Part shown: in pieces, positions 1 through 8,389 of the stretch
How the letters are laid out: the number at the start of each line of letters is the position of its first letter
Position numbering within the stretch: the first letter of the stretch is position 1
Assembly (NCBI RefSeq): GCF_030816295.1
Contig: NZ_JAUSXV010000001.1
Location: forward strand, 1,426,001 to 1,490,000
Reading direction: 5' to 3'
Origin: Microbacterium natoriense
GTDB taxonomy: Bacteria > Actinomycetota > Actinomycetes > Actinomycetales > Microbacteriaceae
DNA length: 64,000 nt
Notes under the pieces: generated by a model
The model's input: the letters and a program-made list of their open reading frames with translations, nothing else
Database searches by the model: none
What the model was told of the DNA's origin: nothing
Made by a program: the position numbers and the translations under genes

Positions 1-1181
1 ACCTCGGGTTCGAGCCAGAGCCCCGCGATCATCCCGGCGTCCCGCATCCGGTTCGTCATCGCGCGGAGGCCTTCGGGGAATCGGCGCAGCGACGGCTCCC
101 ACGAGCCGAGGTCGTTCCACCACGTCGCCCCGTCTGTGTACCAGCCCGAGTCCATGCAGTAGATCTCCGCGCCGGCTCGCTCGGCGGCGTCGATGAACGG
201 CGGGATGTTCTCGCTCGTGGGATCTCCCATCAGAGCGTTCATGTAGTCGTTCACGATCACCGGCAGCGCGTCGTTGTCCGGGTGGGGGCGACGCACGCGG
301 CGCCTGGCGCGGGTGAGCGCGCCGAACAGCTCATCGTCATCGCCCGCGAGGACGAGGGTCGTCGGGACGGAGCAGAACCGCTCGCCGGGCGAGAGCCGCC
401 GCATCCACGCCGAGCTCTGGTCCGTCGGTCCGCTCGTCACGAGGTACAGCGCACCGGCCTGGTCTCCGAGCTCCCAGCGCCATGCGCCGTTGTGCTCGAC
501 CTGCCACAGCAGGGATCGCGGCTGATCTCCGGCCCGCAGGACGCCCATCGGCAGATGACCGCCGGTCGACCAGCTTCCGCGCTGTCCGATGGCGAACGAC
601 GCGCGGGAGCTGGTGATGCCCCACGAGTCCAGTCCCGCGTCGTCGAGTCCGAGCTCGGCCGGGGTGCGACGCTGCCAGACCATCTCGCGGAACCACGTGT
701 TGTGCGCGAATCCGACCTCGTGATCGAGCCACCAGTGCGCGCCCGGCGACGAGATGCCGCCGAGCGCGACGGAGGAGACTGCGCGGAGCTCGACGGCATC
801 CGTTCCCGCGCAGACCTCGGTCTCGCATCGGACGACGGGAAGGTCAGGCCAGCTCGACCAGCGCGAGATCACGACGATCTGCGTCACCGGGTCCTGCGCG
901 GTCACCTCGAGATGAGCCATCCCGTCCTGGTGCCAGTCCCGGTGGTCGACGAAGCGCAGCCGGCGTCCCACAGCGCTGCCCATGAGGCGTTCCGACGACG
1001 AGAAGCCCGAGCCCTCCCCGCCGAGGTGGATCTCGGCGATCGGCAGAGCGGATGCGGGTTCGGGGACGCTCTCGTCGCCGACCCGCGTGAACCGCTGGAC
1101 CATCGGCGGCCTGTCAGCGGATGACGAGATGTCGAGTTCGATGGCACCGGGGCGCCAGGTGATGAGTTCACCTACGCTCAC
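1..1181 (-). CDS. GH36 alpha-galactosidase, 3' end cut by the window edge
   Basis: This is the first 393 codons of a glycoside hydrolase family 36 enzyme, most likely an alpha-galactosidase removing terminal alpha-linked galactose in the cytoplasm; no signal peptide is visible. About 280 residues with the character of the GH36 N-terminal beta-sandwich are followed by the start of the catalytic barrel: VIVNDYMNALMGD, then YCMDSGWY, then GLWLEPE at the edge. The nucleophile Asp would lie beyond position 1 and cannot be checked. The GTG at 1181 overlaps the stop of the upstream permease by four bases (GTGA), which implies translational coupling to the importer. The family call is firm. The exact substrate is inferred from the fucose/galactose context. 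Confidence 0.85.
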   Translation of the reverse strand, partial: MSVGELITWRPGAIELDISSSADRPPMVQRFTRVGDESVPEPASALPIAEIHLGGEGSGFSSSERLMGSAVGRRLRFVDHRDWHQDGMAHLEVTAQDPVTQIVVISRWSSWPDLPVVRCETEVCAGTDAVELRAVSSVALGGISSPGAHWWLDHEVGFAHNTWFREMVWQRRTPAELGLDDAGLDSWGITSSRASFAIGQRGSWSTGGHLPMGVLRAGDQPRSLLWQVEHNGAWRWELGDQAGALYLVTSGPTDQSSAWMRRLSPGERFCSVPTTLVLAGDDDELFGALTRARRRVRRPHPDNDALPVIVNDYMNALMGDPTSENIPPFIDAAERAGAEIYCMDSGWYTDGATWWNDLGSWEPSLRRFPEGLRAMTNRMRDAGMIAGLWLEPE

Positions 1182-2125
1182 CCCTTGACTGCCCCGATCA
1201 GGATCCCCTTGTTGAAGAAGCGGGCCACGAACGGGTACACGAGCATCACGGGCACCGTCGAGATGACGATGAGCGAGTACTTCATCAGGTCGGCGAGCTG
1301 CTGCCGCTCCATGGCTGCGGCCGCGTCCAGCCCGGGGGCCGCCTGGTTGAGGATCAGCACGTTGCGGAGCACCAGCTGAAGGGGGAAGAGATCCGGGTTG
1401 CGCAGATAGAGCAACGCGTCGAAGTAGGAGTTCCACTGGAAGATGGCGTACATGAGCGCGATCACCGCGAGGAGCGGCTTGGACAGCGGCAGCACGGTCG
1501 AGAAGAGGAAGCGCAGATCGCTCGCGCCGTCCAGCTGAGCCGCTTCGTAGAGCTCGTCGGGGATCGATGACCGGAAGAACGCGACAGCGATGATCACCTG
1601 CCAGACGCCGATCGCCTGCGGGAGGATGATCGCCCACCGGGTGTCGAGGAGACCGAGGTTCTGGACGACGAGATACATCGGGATGATGCCGCCGGCGAAG
1701 AGCATCGTGAACACCACGAAGACCGTGATGCCGCGTCGGCCCCAGAAGTCCTGTCGTGACAGCGGATAGGCGATCGCGACCGTGAGCACGAGGCTGATCG
1801 CCGTACCGGCGATCGTGTAGAACAGGGAGTTGCCGAATCCGGTGAGGATCGAACTGTCGCTGAGCGCCCGCTGGTAGCCCTCGAGGGTGAAGTCGATCGG
1901 CCAGAACGTGACCCGACCCGATGACACCGCGAGCGGATCGCTGAAGGAGCTGGCGACGATGTAGACGAGCGGCAGCAGCACGACGAGCAGGAAGGTCGTG
2001 AGCAGGATGTAGACGCCGGCCATGAACCACCGGTCGACCACCGGCTCCTTTATGCGCGTGGGCTTCAGCCCTCCTCGCGGCTCCGGGAGTCGTGATCTTT
2101 TCTTGCCGGGGGCTTCTTTCAGCAT
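1178..2125 (-). CDS. Carbohydrate ABC transporter permease (LplC/MalG type)
   Basis: This is one of two inner-membrane permease subunits of a carbohydrate ABC importer. About six hydrophobic segments are visible, starting with VYILLTTFLLVVLLPLVYIV, and the cytoplasmic EAA loop reads EAAQLDGASDLRF near the C-terminal third, where the ATPase docks. The length of 315 residues and the ending (ARFFNKGILIGAVKG) are typical of LplC/YtcP-like permeases for complex sugars. I chose the ATG at 2125, with GGTGAG just upstream; a GTG at 2134 overlapping the previous stop by four bases is equally possible. No ATPase or solute-binding protein is encoded nearby, so the ATPase may be a shared MsmK-like one and the binding protein may lie past the left edge. 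Confidence 0.93.
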   Translation of the reverse strand: MLKEAPGKKRSRLPEPRGGLKPTRIKEPVVDRWFMAGVYILLTTFLLVVLLPLVYIVASSFSDPLAVSSGRVTFWPIDFTLEGYQRALSDSSILTGFGNSLFYTIAGTAISLVLTVAIAYPLSRQDFWGRRGITVFVVFTMLFAGGIIPMYLVVQNLGLLDTRWAIILPQAIGVWQVIIAVAFFRSSIPDELYEAAQLDGASDLRFLFSTVLPLSKPLLAVIALMYAIFQWNSYFDALLYLRNPDLFPLQLVLRNVLILNQAAPGLDAAAAMERQQLADLMKYSLIVISTVPVMLVYPFVARFFNKGILIGAVKG

Positions 2126-2130
2126 CGAGC

Positions 2131-3111
2131 TCACCACAGTCCGTTTCCCGTCAGTCGTTTCACGATCGCGTTCACGCCGAGCAGCAGCCCGAGGTTGATG
2201 ACTCCGTTGAACAATCCGATCGCCGCGGCCTGGCTGAAGTCGGCGCTGAGCAGGCCGACCTTGTACGTGTACGTCGCGATGATCTCCGACTGCGAGATGT
2301 TGAGGCTGTTCTGCAGCAGGTACGCCTTCTCGAAGCCGATCGCCATGACGTTGCCGACGCCGAGGACGAGGACGATCATCGCGGTGGGCAGAATGCCCGG
2401 CAGATCGACATTGCGGATCTTCTGCCAGCGGCTCGCGCCGTCGACTCGCGCAGCTTCGTAGAGGGTGGGGTCGATCCCCGCCAGCGCGGCCAGATAGATG
2501 ACGGCGGAGTATCCCATCGTCTGCCAGATATCGCTGAAGACGTAGATGTGCCGGAAGAAGTCCGGGTCGCTCAGGAAGTCGATGGATCCCAGGCCGAAGA
2601 ACTGCGTCACATGTCCGGCGATGCCCAACCGCGGCGACAAGAAGAGGATGGTCATCGAGACCACCACCACCGTCGAGATGAAATAGGGGGCGTACGTGAC
2701 CATCTGCACGGTGTTCTTGAAGAACCTCAGGCGGACTTCGTTCAGTGCGAGCGCGAGGATGATCGGGATCGGGAAGCTCGCCAGGACGACGTAGGCGGAG
2801 AGCACGAAGGTGTTGCGGAGCACCGGCCAGAACATCGGATTGTTGAAGAAGCGCTCGAAGTGCTTCGTCCCGGCCCAGTCGCTTCCCCAGACGCCGTCGA
2901 CGACGTTGTAGTCCTTGAACGCGATGATGGCGTTCGCCATCGGGATGTACTTGAAGATGACGAAGTAGGCGATCGGGACCAGTATCAGCAGATAGAGCTG
3001 CCAATGTCGACGCCAGCTGCGCTTCAGGCCACGCAACCCGCGGGGGTTGCCCCGGTCCCGGAGTCTGCGGGTGACGCCGCCGACATCCAGGCCGACACCG
3101 GGCGGGCTCAC
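2131..3111 (-). CDS. Carbohydrate ABC transporter permease (LplB/MalF type)
   Basis: This is the first permease of the importer, 326 residues with about six membrane segments (for example LYLLILVPIAYFVIFKYIPM) and the ATPase-docking loop EAARVDGASRWQKI. The YIPM...AFKDYN pattern at the first periplasmic loop is typical of LplB-like permeases that pair with LplC. The frame stays open upstream to 3255, but those codons look non-coding. The GTG at 3111 is the best start because it overlaps by four bases (GTGA) the stop of a 27-codon ORF that has its own good ribosome site. Expression is therefore probably coupled to that leader and driven by the promoter at 3227-3255. Confidence 0.92.
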   Translation of the reverse strand: MSPPGVGLDVGGVTRRLRDRGNPRGLRGLKRSWRRHWQLYLLILVPIAYFVIFKYIPMANAIIAFKDYNVVDGVWGSDWAGTKHFERFFNNPMFWPVLRNTFVLSAYVVLASFPIPIILALALNEVRLRFFKNTVQMVTYAPYFISTVVVVSMTILFLSPRLGIAGHVTQFFGLGSIDFLSDPDFFRHIYVFSDIWQTMGYSAVIYLAALAGIDPTLYEAARVDGASRWQKIRNVDLPGILPTAMIVLVLGVGNVMAIGFEKAYLLQNSLNISQSEIIATYTYKVGLLSADFSQAAAIGLFNGVINLGLLLGVNAIVKRLTGNGLW

Positions 3112-3191
3112 CACGCGGACCTCGCGAGTCTGAGGGACGAGTTCGTAGGAGGGGGAGTGGAACCGGCGATCAACCTGGGGCGGGTGTTCAT
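3108..3191 (-). CDS. 27-residue leader ORF overlapping the permease start
   Basis: This short ORF starts MNTRPRLIAGSTPPP and ends LARSAW. Its ATG at 3191 has a strong ribosome site (GAGGAG, five bases away). Its TGA overlaps the GTG of the first permease by four bases. No protein family is recognised. The arrangement suggests either a leader peptide that couples ribosomes onto the permease gene, or a permease N-terminus interrupted by a frameshift or sequencing error. The leader and permease frames differ by one, so a one-base error could in principle join them. I favour the leader explanation because the overlap is an exact GTGA junction. Confidence 0.5.
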   Translation of the reverse strand: MNTRPRLIAGSTPPPTNSSLRLARSAW

Positions 3192-3226
3192 CAGGTCTCC
3201 TCTCTGCTTCGATGCAGGCACACTTC

Positions 3227-3255
3227 ACGATAAACGTCAGATCAATATGTGTCAA
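3227..3255 (-). promoter_or_regulatory. Promoter of the ABC importer/GH36 operon with an operator-like spacer
   Basis: On the minus strand TTGACA (3255-3250) and TATCGT (3232-3227) are separated by exactly 17 bases, a near-consensus housekeeping promoter. The spacer and the -10 edge contain TAAACGTCAGATCAATA (plus-strand 3231-3247), which shares TAAAC-TCAGAT with the perfect palindrome in front of the GH2 gene. A repressor bound there would cover the promoter. Transcription would begin about 30 bases upstream of the leader ORF start. Confidence 0.65.
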
Positions 3256-3442
3256 TCGCTTCGCGGGGTCGAGTGCCAGCCTGTGCCGGGGCGGAGTAAG
3301 GTCGAGGCGGCGAAGAACGGTTCTGTGTGCCCGATTTCCTTATTTTTATCGCAAATTCCGTCTGCTCTGTGCCGTGCGGCATCCGCTTCGTTCTCGCCGA
3401 CGGGCTCCCTGCGGGATCTTGATTCCGAGTCACCGAGTACCA

Positions 3443-3462
3443 AATTGATTCTATCTTTCGAT
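3443..3462. promoter_or_regulatory. Candidate operator, fucose-locus motif copy 1
   Basis: AATTGATTCTATCTTTCGAT lies upstream of the GntR gene. It matches the sequence at 12532-12551 at 16 of 20 positions and fits AATTSATNNNATNNTTC, also seen at 11515-11531 on the other strand. The surrounding bases form a loose palindrome of GATT..ATC....GAT..AATC type. The regulator is not known; the adjacent GntR protein is the obvious candidate. Confidence 0.45.
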
Positions 3463-3557
3463 GAAATCGCATGCCCGGTGCGCGGCACCCCGTGAATCCG
3501 GGCTTCGGCGAGCCTCTAGGTCGTACCTATTCCCGTCTTGCCGCATACACTGGCCAC

Positions 3558-4313
3558 GTGAGTGCTGAGACCGAAGACCTTCCGACGGGTTCCCTCTCTC
3601 GATCGGATCACGTCATCGACCATGTGAAGCGGATGATCGCCTCGGGCGAGCTGCGAGCGGGGGATCGGCTGCCGATCGAGAAGGAGCTCGCCGCGCAGCT
3701 GGGGGTCTCCCGCGGTTCGCTTCGGGAAGCCGTGCGCTCGCTGGCGACGCTCGGCGTGCTCGAGACGCGACAGGGCGACGGCACGTACGTCACGCAGCTC
3801 GACGCGAGCTCTCTCCTGAGACACCTCGAGTTCTGGGCGGGCCTGCAGGAGGCGAACCAGTCGGTCGACCTCCTCGCGGTCCGACGCGTGCTCGAGACCG
3901 AGTCGGCAGGTCTTGCGGCAGTACGGCTCACCGAGGAGGAGTTCGACGAACTCGAGAGCATCCTCGCCGAAATCGATGCGGGACTGGTCACCGGCCAGCT
4001 CGAGCCGGAGTCCTTCATCGACGCCGATGCCGCGTTCCATCGCCGGATCGCCGTCGCCAGCGGCAACGCCGCGCTGGCTGCACTCATCGACAGCCTCATG
4101 ACTCGCACATTGCGGGGGCGACTGTGGCGCGCGATCACTGAACGGGACTCTCTCGGGGAGGCGCACGCCGACCACCGGGCGATCCTGGCCGCCCTCCGCA
4201 CACGCGATGCTGAGCGTGCTCGCATCCGCATGGCTGCGCATCTGCTCGGCGTCGAGGTGTTCGCCGCCGATCACCCCGTCAAGAGCGACGAGCCTCCAGC
4301 ACCGCAGGGCTGA
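3558..4313 (+). CDS. FadR-type GntR family transcriptional regulator
   Basis: This is a 251-residue cytoplasmic DNA-binding regulator. The N-terminal winged helix (residues about 15-80) contains GDRLPIEKELAAQLGVSRG and ETRQGDGTYV, the classic GntR helix-turn-helix and wing. The C-terminal all-helical FCD domain includes DADAAFHRRI and later HADHRAIL, with acidic and histidine residues that usually bind a metal and a sugar-acid ligand. The GTG start is supported by TACACT at 3546-3551 followed by six bases, a leaderless arrangement. The gene lies between the importer operon and L-fuconate dehydratase and probably senses an intermediate such as fuconate or its keto-deoxy product. Its 3' end overlaps the convergent dehydratase gene by 35 bases. 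Confidence 0.9.
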   Translation: MSAETEDLPTGSLSRSDHVIDHVKRMIASGELRAGDRLPIEKELAAQLGVSRGSLREAVRSLATLGVLETRQGDGTYVTQLDASSLLRHLEFWAGLQEANQSVDLLAVRRVLETESAGLAAVRLTEEEFDELESILAEIDAGLVTGQLEPESFIDADAAFHRRIAVASGNAALAALIDSLMTRTLRGRLWRAITERDSLGEAHADHRAILAALRTRDAERARIRMAAHLLGVEVFAADHPVKSDEPPAPQG

Positions 4314-5643
4314 GCGGCCGCGAGCCGACGAGTACTTCTTCGGCCCTCGAATCCACCCAGTAGCTCCCGGTCGGGAACTCGTAGCGCTGGATGCTCTGCT
4401 CGAGCATCTCTGCGCTGTAGCCCGGCTTCGAGGGCAGCACGTAGTGCCCGGCGACGACGACTGCGGGATCGACGAAGTGCTCGTGCAGGTGATCGACGTA
4501 CTCGGTGAGGCGCTTGTCGAGCGATCCGGATACGGCGACGAAGTCGAAGATCGACAGATGCTGCACGAGTTCGCACAGCCCGACACCACCCGCGTGCGGG
4601 CACACCGGGACGCCGAATTTGTGAGCCATGAGGTACACGGACAGGATCTCGTTCACGCTGGCCAGGCGGGCCGAGTCCAGCTGGCAGAAGTCGATCGCCT
4701 CGGCCTGGAACATCTGCTTGAACAGCACGCGATTCATGCCGTGCTCACCGCTCGCGACCCCGACCGGGCTCACCGCCTTGCGGATCGCGGCGTGCCCGAG
4801 AACATCGTCGGGGCTCGTGGGCTCCTCGATCCACAGGGGCCGGAACTCCGCCAGCTCGTTGATCCAGTCGATCGCCTGCGGAACGTCCCAGACCTGATTG
4901 GCGTCGATCATGAGCTCGGCGTCCCATCCGACGATCTCGCGGGCCACACGCAGTCGCCGACGGTCCTCCTCGAGGTCGGCGCCGACCTTGAGCTTGAAGT
5001 GACGGTAGCCGTCGTCCACCGCCTCCTGCAGGAGTGCGCGCAGCTTGTCGTCGGAGTAGCCGAGCCAGCCGGCGCTTGTCGTGTAGCAGGGGTAGCCCCC
5101 GCGGTCGGCCAGCTCAGCGATGCGCTGCTGGCGCAGGGGCGCCGAGGCGCGCAGGAGGTCGAGGGCCTCTGCGCGGGTCAAGGCGTCGGAGAGATACCGC
5201 AGATCCGCGGCATCCACGAGCTGCTCCGGGGTCATCTCGACGAGGAGCCGCCACAGCGGCACCTCGGCACGCCGGGCGGCCATGTCCCAGAGGGCGTTCA
5301 TGACCGCCGCCATCGCAAGATGGACGACGCCCTTCTCGGGCCCGAGCCATCGCAGCTGCGAGTCGGATGCGAGCTCGCGGTAGATCCCGCCGAGGTCGTC
5401 CAGCAGCGAGTCCACATCTCGGCCGATCAGCGGCTGGGCGCGCTGCCTGGCCGCCTCGGCGCACAGGTCGTTCCCGCGCCCGATCGTGAAGGTGAAGCCG
5501 TGACCGCGCAGGTCGCCGTCGGTTTCCAGGATGACGTAGGCGGCGGAGTAGTCGCCGTCTTTGTTCATCGCGTCGGAGCCGTCGGCCTCAAGCGAAGTGG
5601 GGAAGCGTATGTCGTGCACGCGCACGCCGGTGATGACCGCCAT
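4279..5643 (-). CDS. L-fuconate dehydratase (enolase superfamily)
   Basis: This enzyme dehydrates L-fuconate to 2-keto-3-deoxy-L-fuconate in the cytoplasm, the committed step of the non-phosphorylating fucose pathway. The N-terminus (DIRFPTSLEADGSDAMN) is nearly diagnostic of the FucD/ENOSF1 group. Enolase-superfamily catalytic and metal residues are visible: KLKVG (Lys217, Lys219), MIDANQVWD, WIEEPTSPDD, GEHGMNR and the general-base His350 in CPHAGGVGLCE. The length of 454 is close to the 430-450 usual for the family. The ATG at 5643 has AAGGGA upstream; the longer open frame before it lacks the family sequence. The gene converges on the GntR gene and overlaps it by 35 bases. Confidence 0.95.
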   Translation of the reverse strand: MAVITGVRVHDIRFPTSLEADGSDAMNKDGDYSAAYVILETDGDLRGHGFTFTIGRGNDLCAEAARQRAQPLIGRDVDSLLDDLGGIYRELASDSQLRWLGPEKGVVHLAMAAVMNALWDMAARRAEVPLWRLLVEMTPEQLVDAADLRYLSDALTRAEALDLLRASAPLRQQRIAELADRGGYPCYTTSAGWLGYSDDKLRALLQEAVDDGYRHFKLKVGADLEEDRRRLRVAREIVGWDAELMIDANQVWDVPQAIDWINELAEFRPLWIEEPTSPDDVLGHAAIRKAVSPVGVASGEHGMNRVLFKQMFQAEAIDFCQLDSARLASVNEILSVYLMAHKFGVPVCPHAGGVGLCELVQHLSIFDFVAVSGSLDKRLTEYVDHLHEHFVDPAVVVAGHYVLPSKPGYSAEMLEQSIQRYEFPTGSYWVDSRAEEVLVGSRPLSPAVLEARRS

Positions 5644-5676
5644 CAGTCGTCCCTTCTTGCTGGCGATAGAGCAAAC

Positions 5677-5686
5677 ATCATTCGAT
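5677..5686. promoter_or_regulatory. Partial fucose-locus operator motif upstream of L-fuconate dehydratase
   Basis: ATCATTCGAT lies 33 bases upstream of the dehydratase ATG. It shares the ATC-four-bases-GAT core with the sites at 3443 and 12532 and is preceded by AAACATCA, which also begins the palindrome at 5851. The match is weaker than at the other sites. Confidence 0.3.
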
Positions 5687-5850
5687 CTATCCTTGTTTCG
5701 CGGAGAGTTTCTCTCCACGGCGAACGGAGCGTCGTCCGAACGCTCGAACCGCGTTCTCATTTGATTTCGTCGATGTTTCGCCGTCTTGGAGCCTTCCGGT
5801 TCCCCGCCACCACGAGTGCGACTGCTCCAATGCTAGCGGCATTCGGCCTA

Positions 5851-5867
5851 TAAACATCAGATGTTTA
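5851..5867. promoter_or_regulatory. Perfect 17-base palindrome over the GH2 promoter
   Basis: TAAACATCAGATGTTTA is symmetric about its central base and overlaps the -35 box (TTTACA, 5864-5869) of a promoter whose -10 is TAGCGT (5887-5892) with a 17-base spacer. A related half (TAAACGTCAGAT) sits inside the importer promoter at 3231. It is very likely a repressor site; the repressor cannot be named from sequence alone. Confidence 0.6.
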
Positions 5868-5922
5868 CACAATCTCGCCGCGATGCTAGCGTGGCGTCTC
5901 GTCGACGGAGAAGGAGACCGGG

Positions 5923-8352
5923 ATGCACCGTGAGGTCTATTCGCAGCCGTGGGAGTACCGGGATCTCACCACGGGAACACCAGGGGATCTCCGCCCGGTG
6001 GTCGTCCCTCACGACGCCGTGCTCGCATTGCCGCGCGTCGCGGACCCCCGTCAGATGGCCTCGGGATACTTCCCTGGTGGGAAGTGGGAGTACCGCACCC
6101 GAATCTTCGCTCCCGCGCACTGGCGAGACCGGCACGTCGTCCTCGAGTTCGAAGCCGTACACCGCTCAGCCGTGGTCTTCGTGAACGGAGACCTCGCCGG
6201 GCGCCAGCCGTCCGGAAGCACTTCTCTCGTGGTGGAGCTCGACGCGTTCCTGCGATACGGCGTCGAGAACGAGGTCGTCGTCGAGACTCGTGCCGACCGC
6301 GACGCGCGATGGTACACGGGAGGCGGGATCATCCGACCCGTGCACATCGTCGTGGCTCCCCGGGCGCACATTCCGCTCGACGGCGTCGTGGTGACCACTC
6401 CGGAGCACGATGCGGAGTCGTCCCTCGTGCAGATCATGACGACCGTGCGCAATCTCGCACCCGTCCCCGTCGTGCGGTGGCTGGAGACGAGCCTCTCGAG
6501 CCCGTCGGGTGACGTGGTCGGCGTGGACAGGGCCAGAGTCAGCGTGCCCGCATGCGGTGAGGCGCAAGTCAGTCAGCGCATTCTGGTGGACGCGCCTCGG
6601 CGCTGGTCAGTGGACACCCCGGAGCTGTACCGCGCGACATCGCTTCTCACCTCGGGTGCGGGGGACGAGACCCAGGCGGATCGGAGCGACGTCGTCTTCG
6701 GCATCCGCTCACTTCATCTGGACCCCCGACGCGGCCTACGGGTGAACGGTCAGCCGGTGAAGCTGCGCGGCGCCTGCGTGCACGCCGACAACGGGGTCAT
6801 CGGCGGGGCGACGTTCGACGCCGCAGAGGAGCGTCGGGTCGCGATCCTCAAGTCCGCCGGGTTCAATGCGATCCGCAGCGCCCACCAGCCCATGAGCAGG
6901 GCCATGCTGGACGCCTGCGATCGGATCGGGATGCTCGTGATGGACGAGCTCACCGACGTGTGGACGAAGGCGAAGTCGCCCGAGGACGGCTCCGACGCGT
7001 TCCTCGACCGCTGGCCGTCAGAACTCGAGGCGATGATCCGCAAGGACAGAAACCATCCCAGCGTCATCATGTACTCGATCGGCAATGAGATCCCCGAGGC
7101 GGCGACGCGATCGGGCAGCGAACTGACCAGAGCGATGGCGGCGGCGACCCGCGCGCTGGACCCGACGCGCTACGTGACGGCGGCCGTCAACGGCGCGCTC
7201 TTCGTGATGGATGGCGCGGTCGATGTCGATCCCGAGCGGCTGGGCGGCGCGTCGCTGGAGGCGGTGGCCGAGATCAACACCCGCTCGATGAGCCTCGAGG
7301 ACCGGATGAGCGCTCTGGCTCTCACGGATGCCGTCGCCGAACTCACGGAAGAGGCCTACGGAGCGCTCGACATCGCCGGGATGAACTACCAGGAGGCCCG
7401 TTACGTGCTCGATCACGAGCGGTATCCGAATCGGGTCATCGTCGGATCGGAGACCTTCCCGACTCGGATCGACCGTCTGTGGGGACTGGTCCTTGCCAAC
7501 CCGCACGTCATCGGCGATTTCACGTGGACCGGCTGGGACTATCTCGGCGAGCCGGGCCTGGGACGCATGCACTACCGGGACGGCGAGCCAGGCGGGGGAG
7601 CGCTCGGCGCCTACCCCTTCCTCATCTCGTTCGCCGGCGACATCGACATCACGGGCGAACGACGCCCCGCGTCCTACTTTCGTGAGATCGTCTTCGGCCT
7701 GCGCTCCGAACCTTTCATCGCTGTGCGGAGACCGCACACCCGCGGCCGTGAGATGAAGGCCGCTCCGTGGTCGTGGACGGACAGCATCCCCTCCTGGACG
7801 TGGCCGGATGCCGGCTCGGACCCGCTCGAGGTGGAGGTCTACAGCGACGCGGCAGAGGTCGAGCTGTTCGCCGCAGGATCCTCGCTCGGACGACAGCCCG
7901 CTGGCGTCGCGCACGGATACCGCGCGCTGTTCGAGGTGCCGTACGCCCCGGGCAGGTTGGAGGCCCTCGCCGTGCGCGACGGAGTGCCGACCGAGCGGAC
8001 GGTGCTGCGGACGGCCGGAACCGACCGTCGTCTCGCGCTGAGCGCAGAGCTCTCAGATCAGGATGCCGGGGGCCACCGGCTCGCATTCGTCGTCGTCGAG
8101 CTCGTGGACGACGCCGGGGTGCGGGCGACCGATGGCGACCTCGAGGTCGAGGTCGACATCGACGGTCCGGGAGTGCTCCAGGGGTTCGGCAGTGCACGTC
8201 CCGAGACCGAGGAGTCGTTCGTGGACTCCCGCCACCGCCTCTATGACGGGCGTGCCCTCGCCGTCATCCGCGCGACCGGGTCGGGCCGCATCGTGGTGAC
8301 GGCCTCGACGCCGGGCCTGCCGTCCGCGTACGTGGAGGTGCGGGCCGGCTGA
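5923..8352 (+). CDS. GH2 family beta-galactosidase
   Basis: This is an 809-residue glycoside hydrolase family 2 enzyme, probably a cytoplasmic beta-galactosidase since no signal peptide is seen. The N-terminal sugar-binding sandwich includes YRTRIFAPAHW and FEAVHRSAVVFVNGDLAG, then comes an immunoglobulin-like domain, then the TIM barrel starting at VNGQPVKLRGACVHADNG. The acid/base Glu389 is in MYSIGNEIPE and the nucleophile Glu510 in VGSETFP. The C-terminus has a DUF4982-like sandwich (VEVYSDAAEVELFAAGSSLG). The ATG follows GGAGAAGGAG. The gene is divergent from L-fuconate dehydratase across a 279-base regulatory gap. It may act on the galactoside exposed after fucose and alpha-galactose removal. 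Beta-glucuronidase or beta-mannosidase activity is less likely but not excluded. Confidence 0.9.
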   Translation: MHREVYSQPWEYRDLTTGTPGDLRPVVVPHDAVLALPRVADPRQMASGYFPGGKWEYRTRIFAPAHWRDRHVVLEFEAVHRSAVVFVNGDLAGRQPSGSTSLVVELDAFLRYGVENEVVVETRADRDARWYTGGGIIRPVHIVVAPRAHIPLDGVVVTTPEHDAESSLVQIMTTVRNLAPVPVVRWLETSLSSPSGDVVGVDRARVSVPACGEAQVSQRILVDAPRRWSVDTPELYRATSLLTSGAGDETQADRSDVVFGIRSLHLDPRRGLRVNGQPVKLRGACVHADNGVIGGATFDAAEERRVAILKSAGFNAIRSAHQPMSRAMLDACDRIGMLVMDELTDVWTKAKSPEDGSDAFLDRWPSELEAMIRKDRNHPSVIMYSIGNEIPEAATRSGSELTRAMAAATRALDPTRYVTAAVNGALFVMDGAVDVDPERLGGASLEAVAEINTRSMSLEDRMSALALTDAVAELTEEAYGALDIAGMNYQEARYVLDHERYPNRVIVGSETFPTRIDRLWGLVLANPHVIGDFTWTGWDYLGEPGLGRMHYRDGEPGGGALGAYPFLISFAGDIDITGERRPASYFREIVFGLRSEPFIAVRRPHTRGREMKAAPWSWTDSIPSWTWPDAGSDPLEVEVYSDAAEVELFAAGSSLGRQPAGVAHGYRALFEVPYAPGRLEALAVRDGVPTERTVLRTAGTDRRLALSAELSDQDAGGHRLAFVVVELVDDAGVRATDGDLEVEVDIDGPGVLQGFGSARPETEESFVDSRHRLYDGRALAVIRATGSGRIVVTASTPGLPSAYVEVRAG

Positions 8353-8389
8353 GAAGCCGGCCCGCATCAGCGGAGCGTCAGATCCCCGT

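Larger units (their letters stand above)
3192..3557. other. Divergent regulatory region between importer operon and GntR gene
   Basis: This 366-base gap has no convincing gene. It holds the minus-strand importer promoter (3227-3255), a candidate operator at 3443-3462, and a leaderless promoter for the GntR gene (TACACT at 3546-3551). The AT-richer tract around 3330-3350 and 3440-3465 stands out from the surrounding coding DNA. The rest shows no hairpin or repeat that I can name. Confidence 0.6.

Noticed and set aside
1178..3004. A single 608-residue protein running through both permeases
   Set aside because: The upper part is the out-of-frame shadow of the first permease; the real second permease starts at 2125-2134 beside the first one's stop.
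2092..3495. A 467-codon plus-strand open frame across the ABC permease genes
   Set aside because: It lies antisense to two clear permeases, is full of Arg, Asp and Glu repeats typical of a shadow frame in high-GC DNA, and matches no family.
4207..5853. A 548-codon plus-strand open frame opposite L-fuconate dehydratase
   Set aside because: The opposite strand carries an intact enolase-superfamily enzyme with all catalytic residues; the plus frame has no family sequence.
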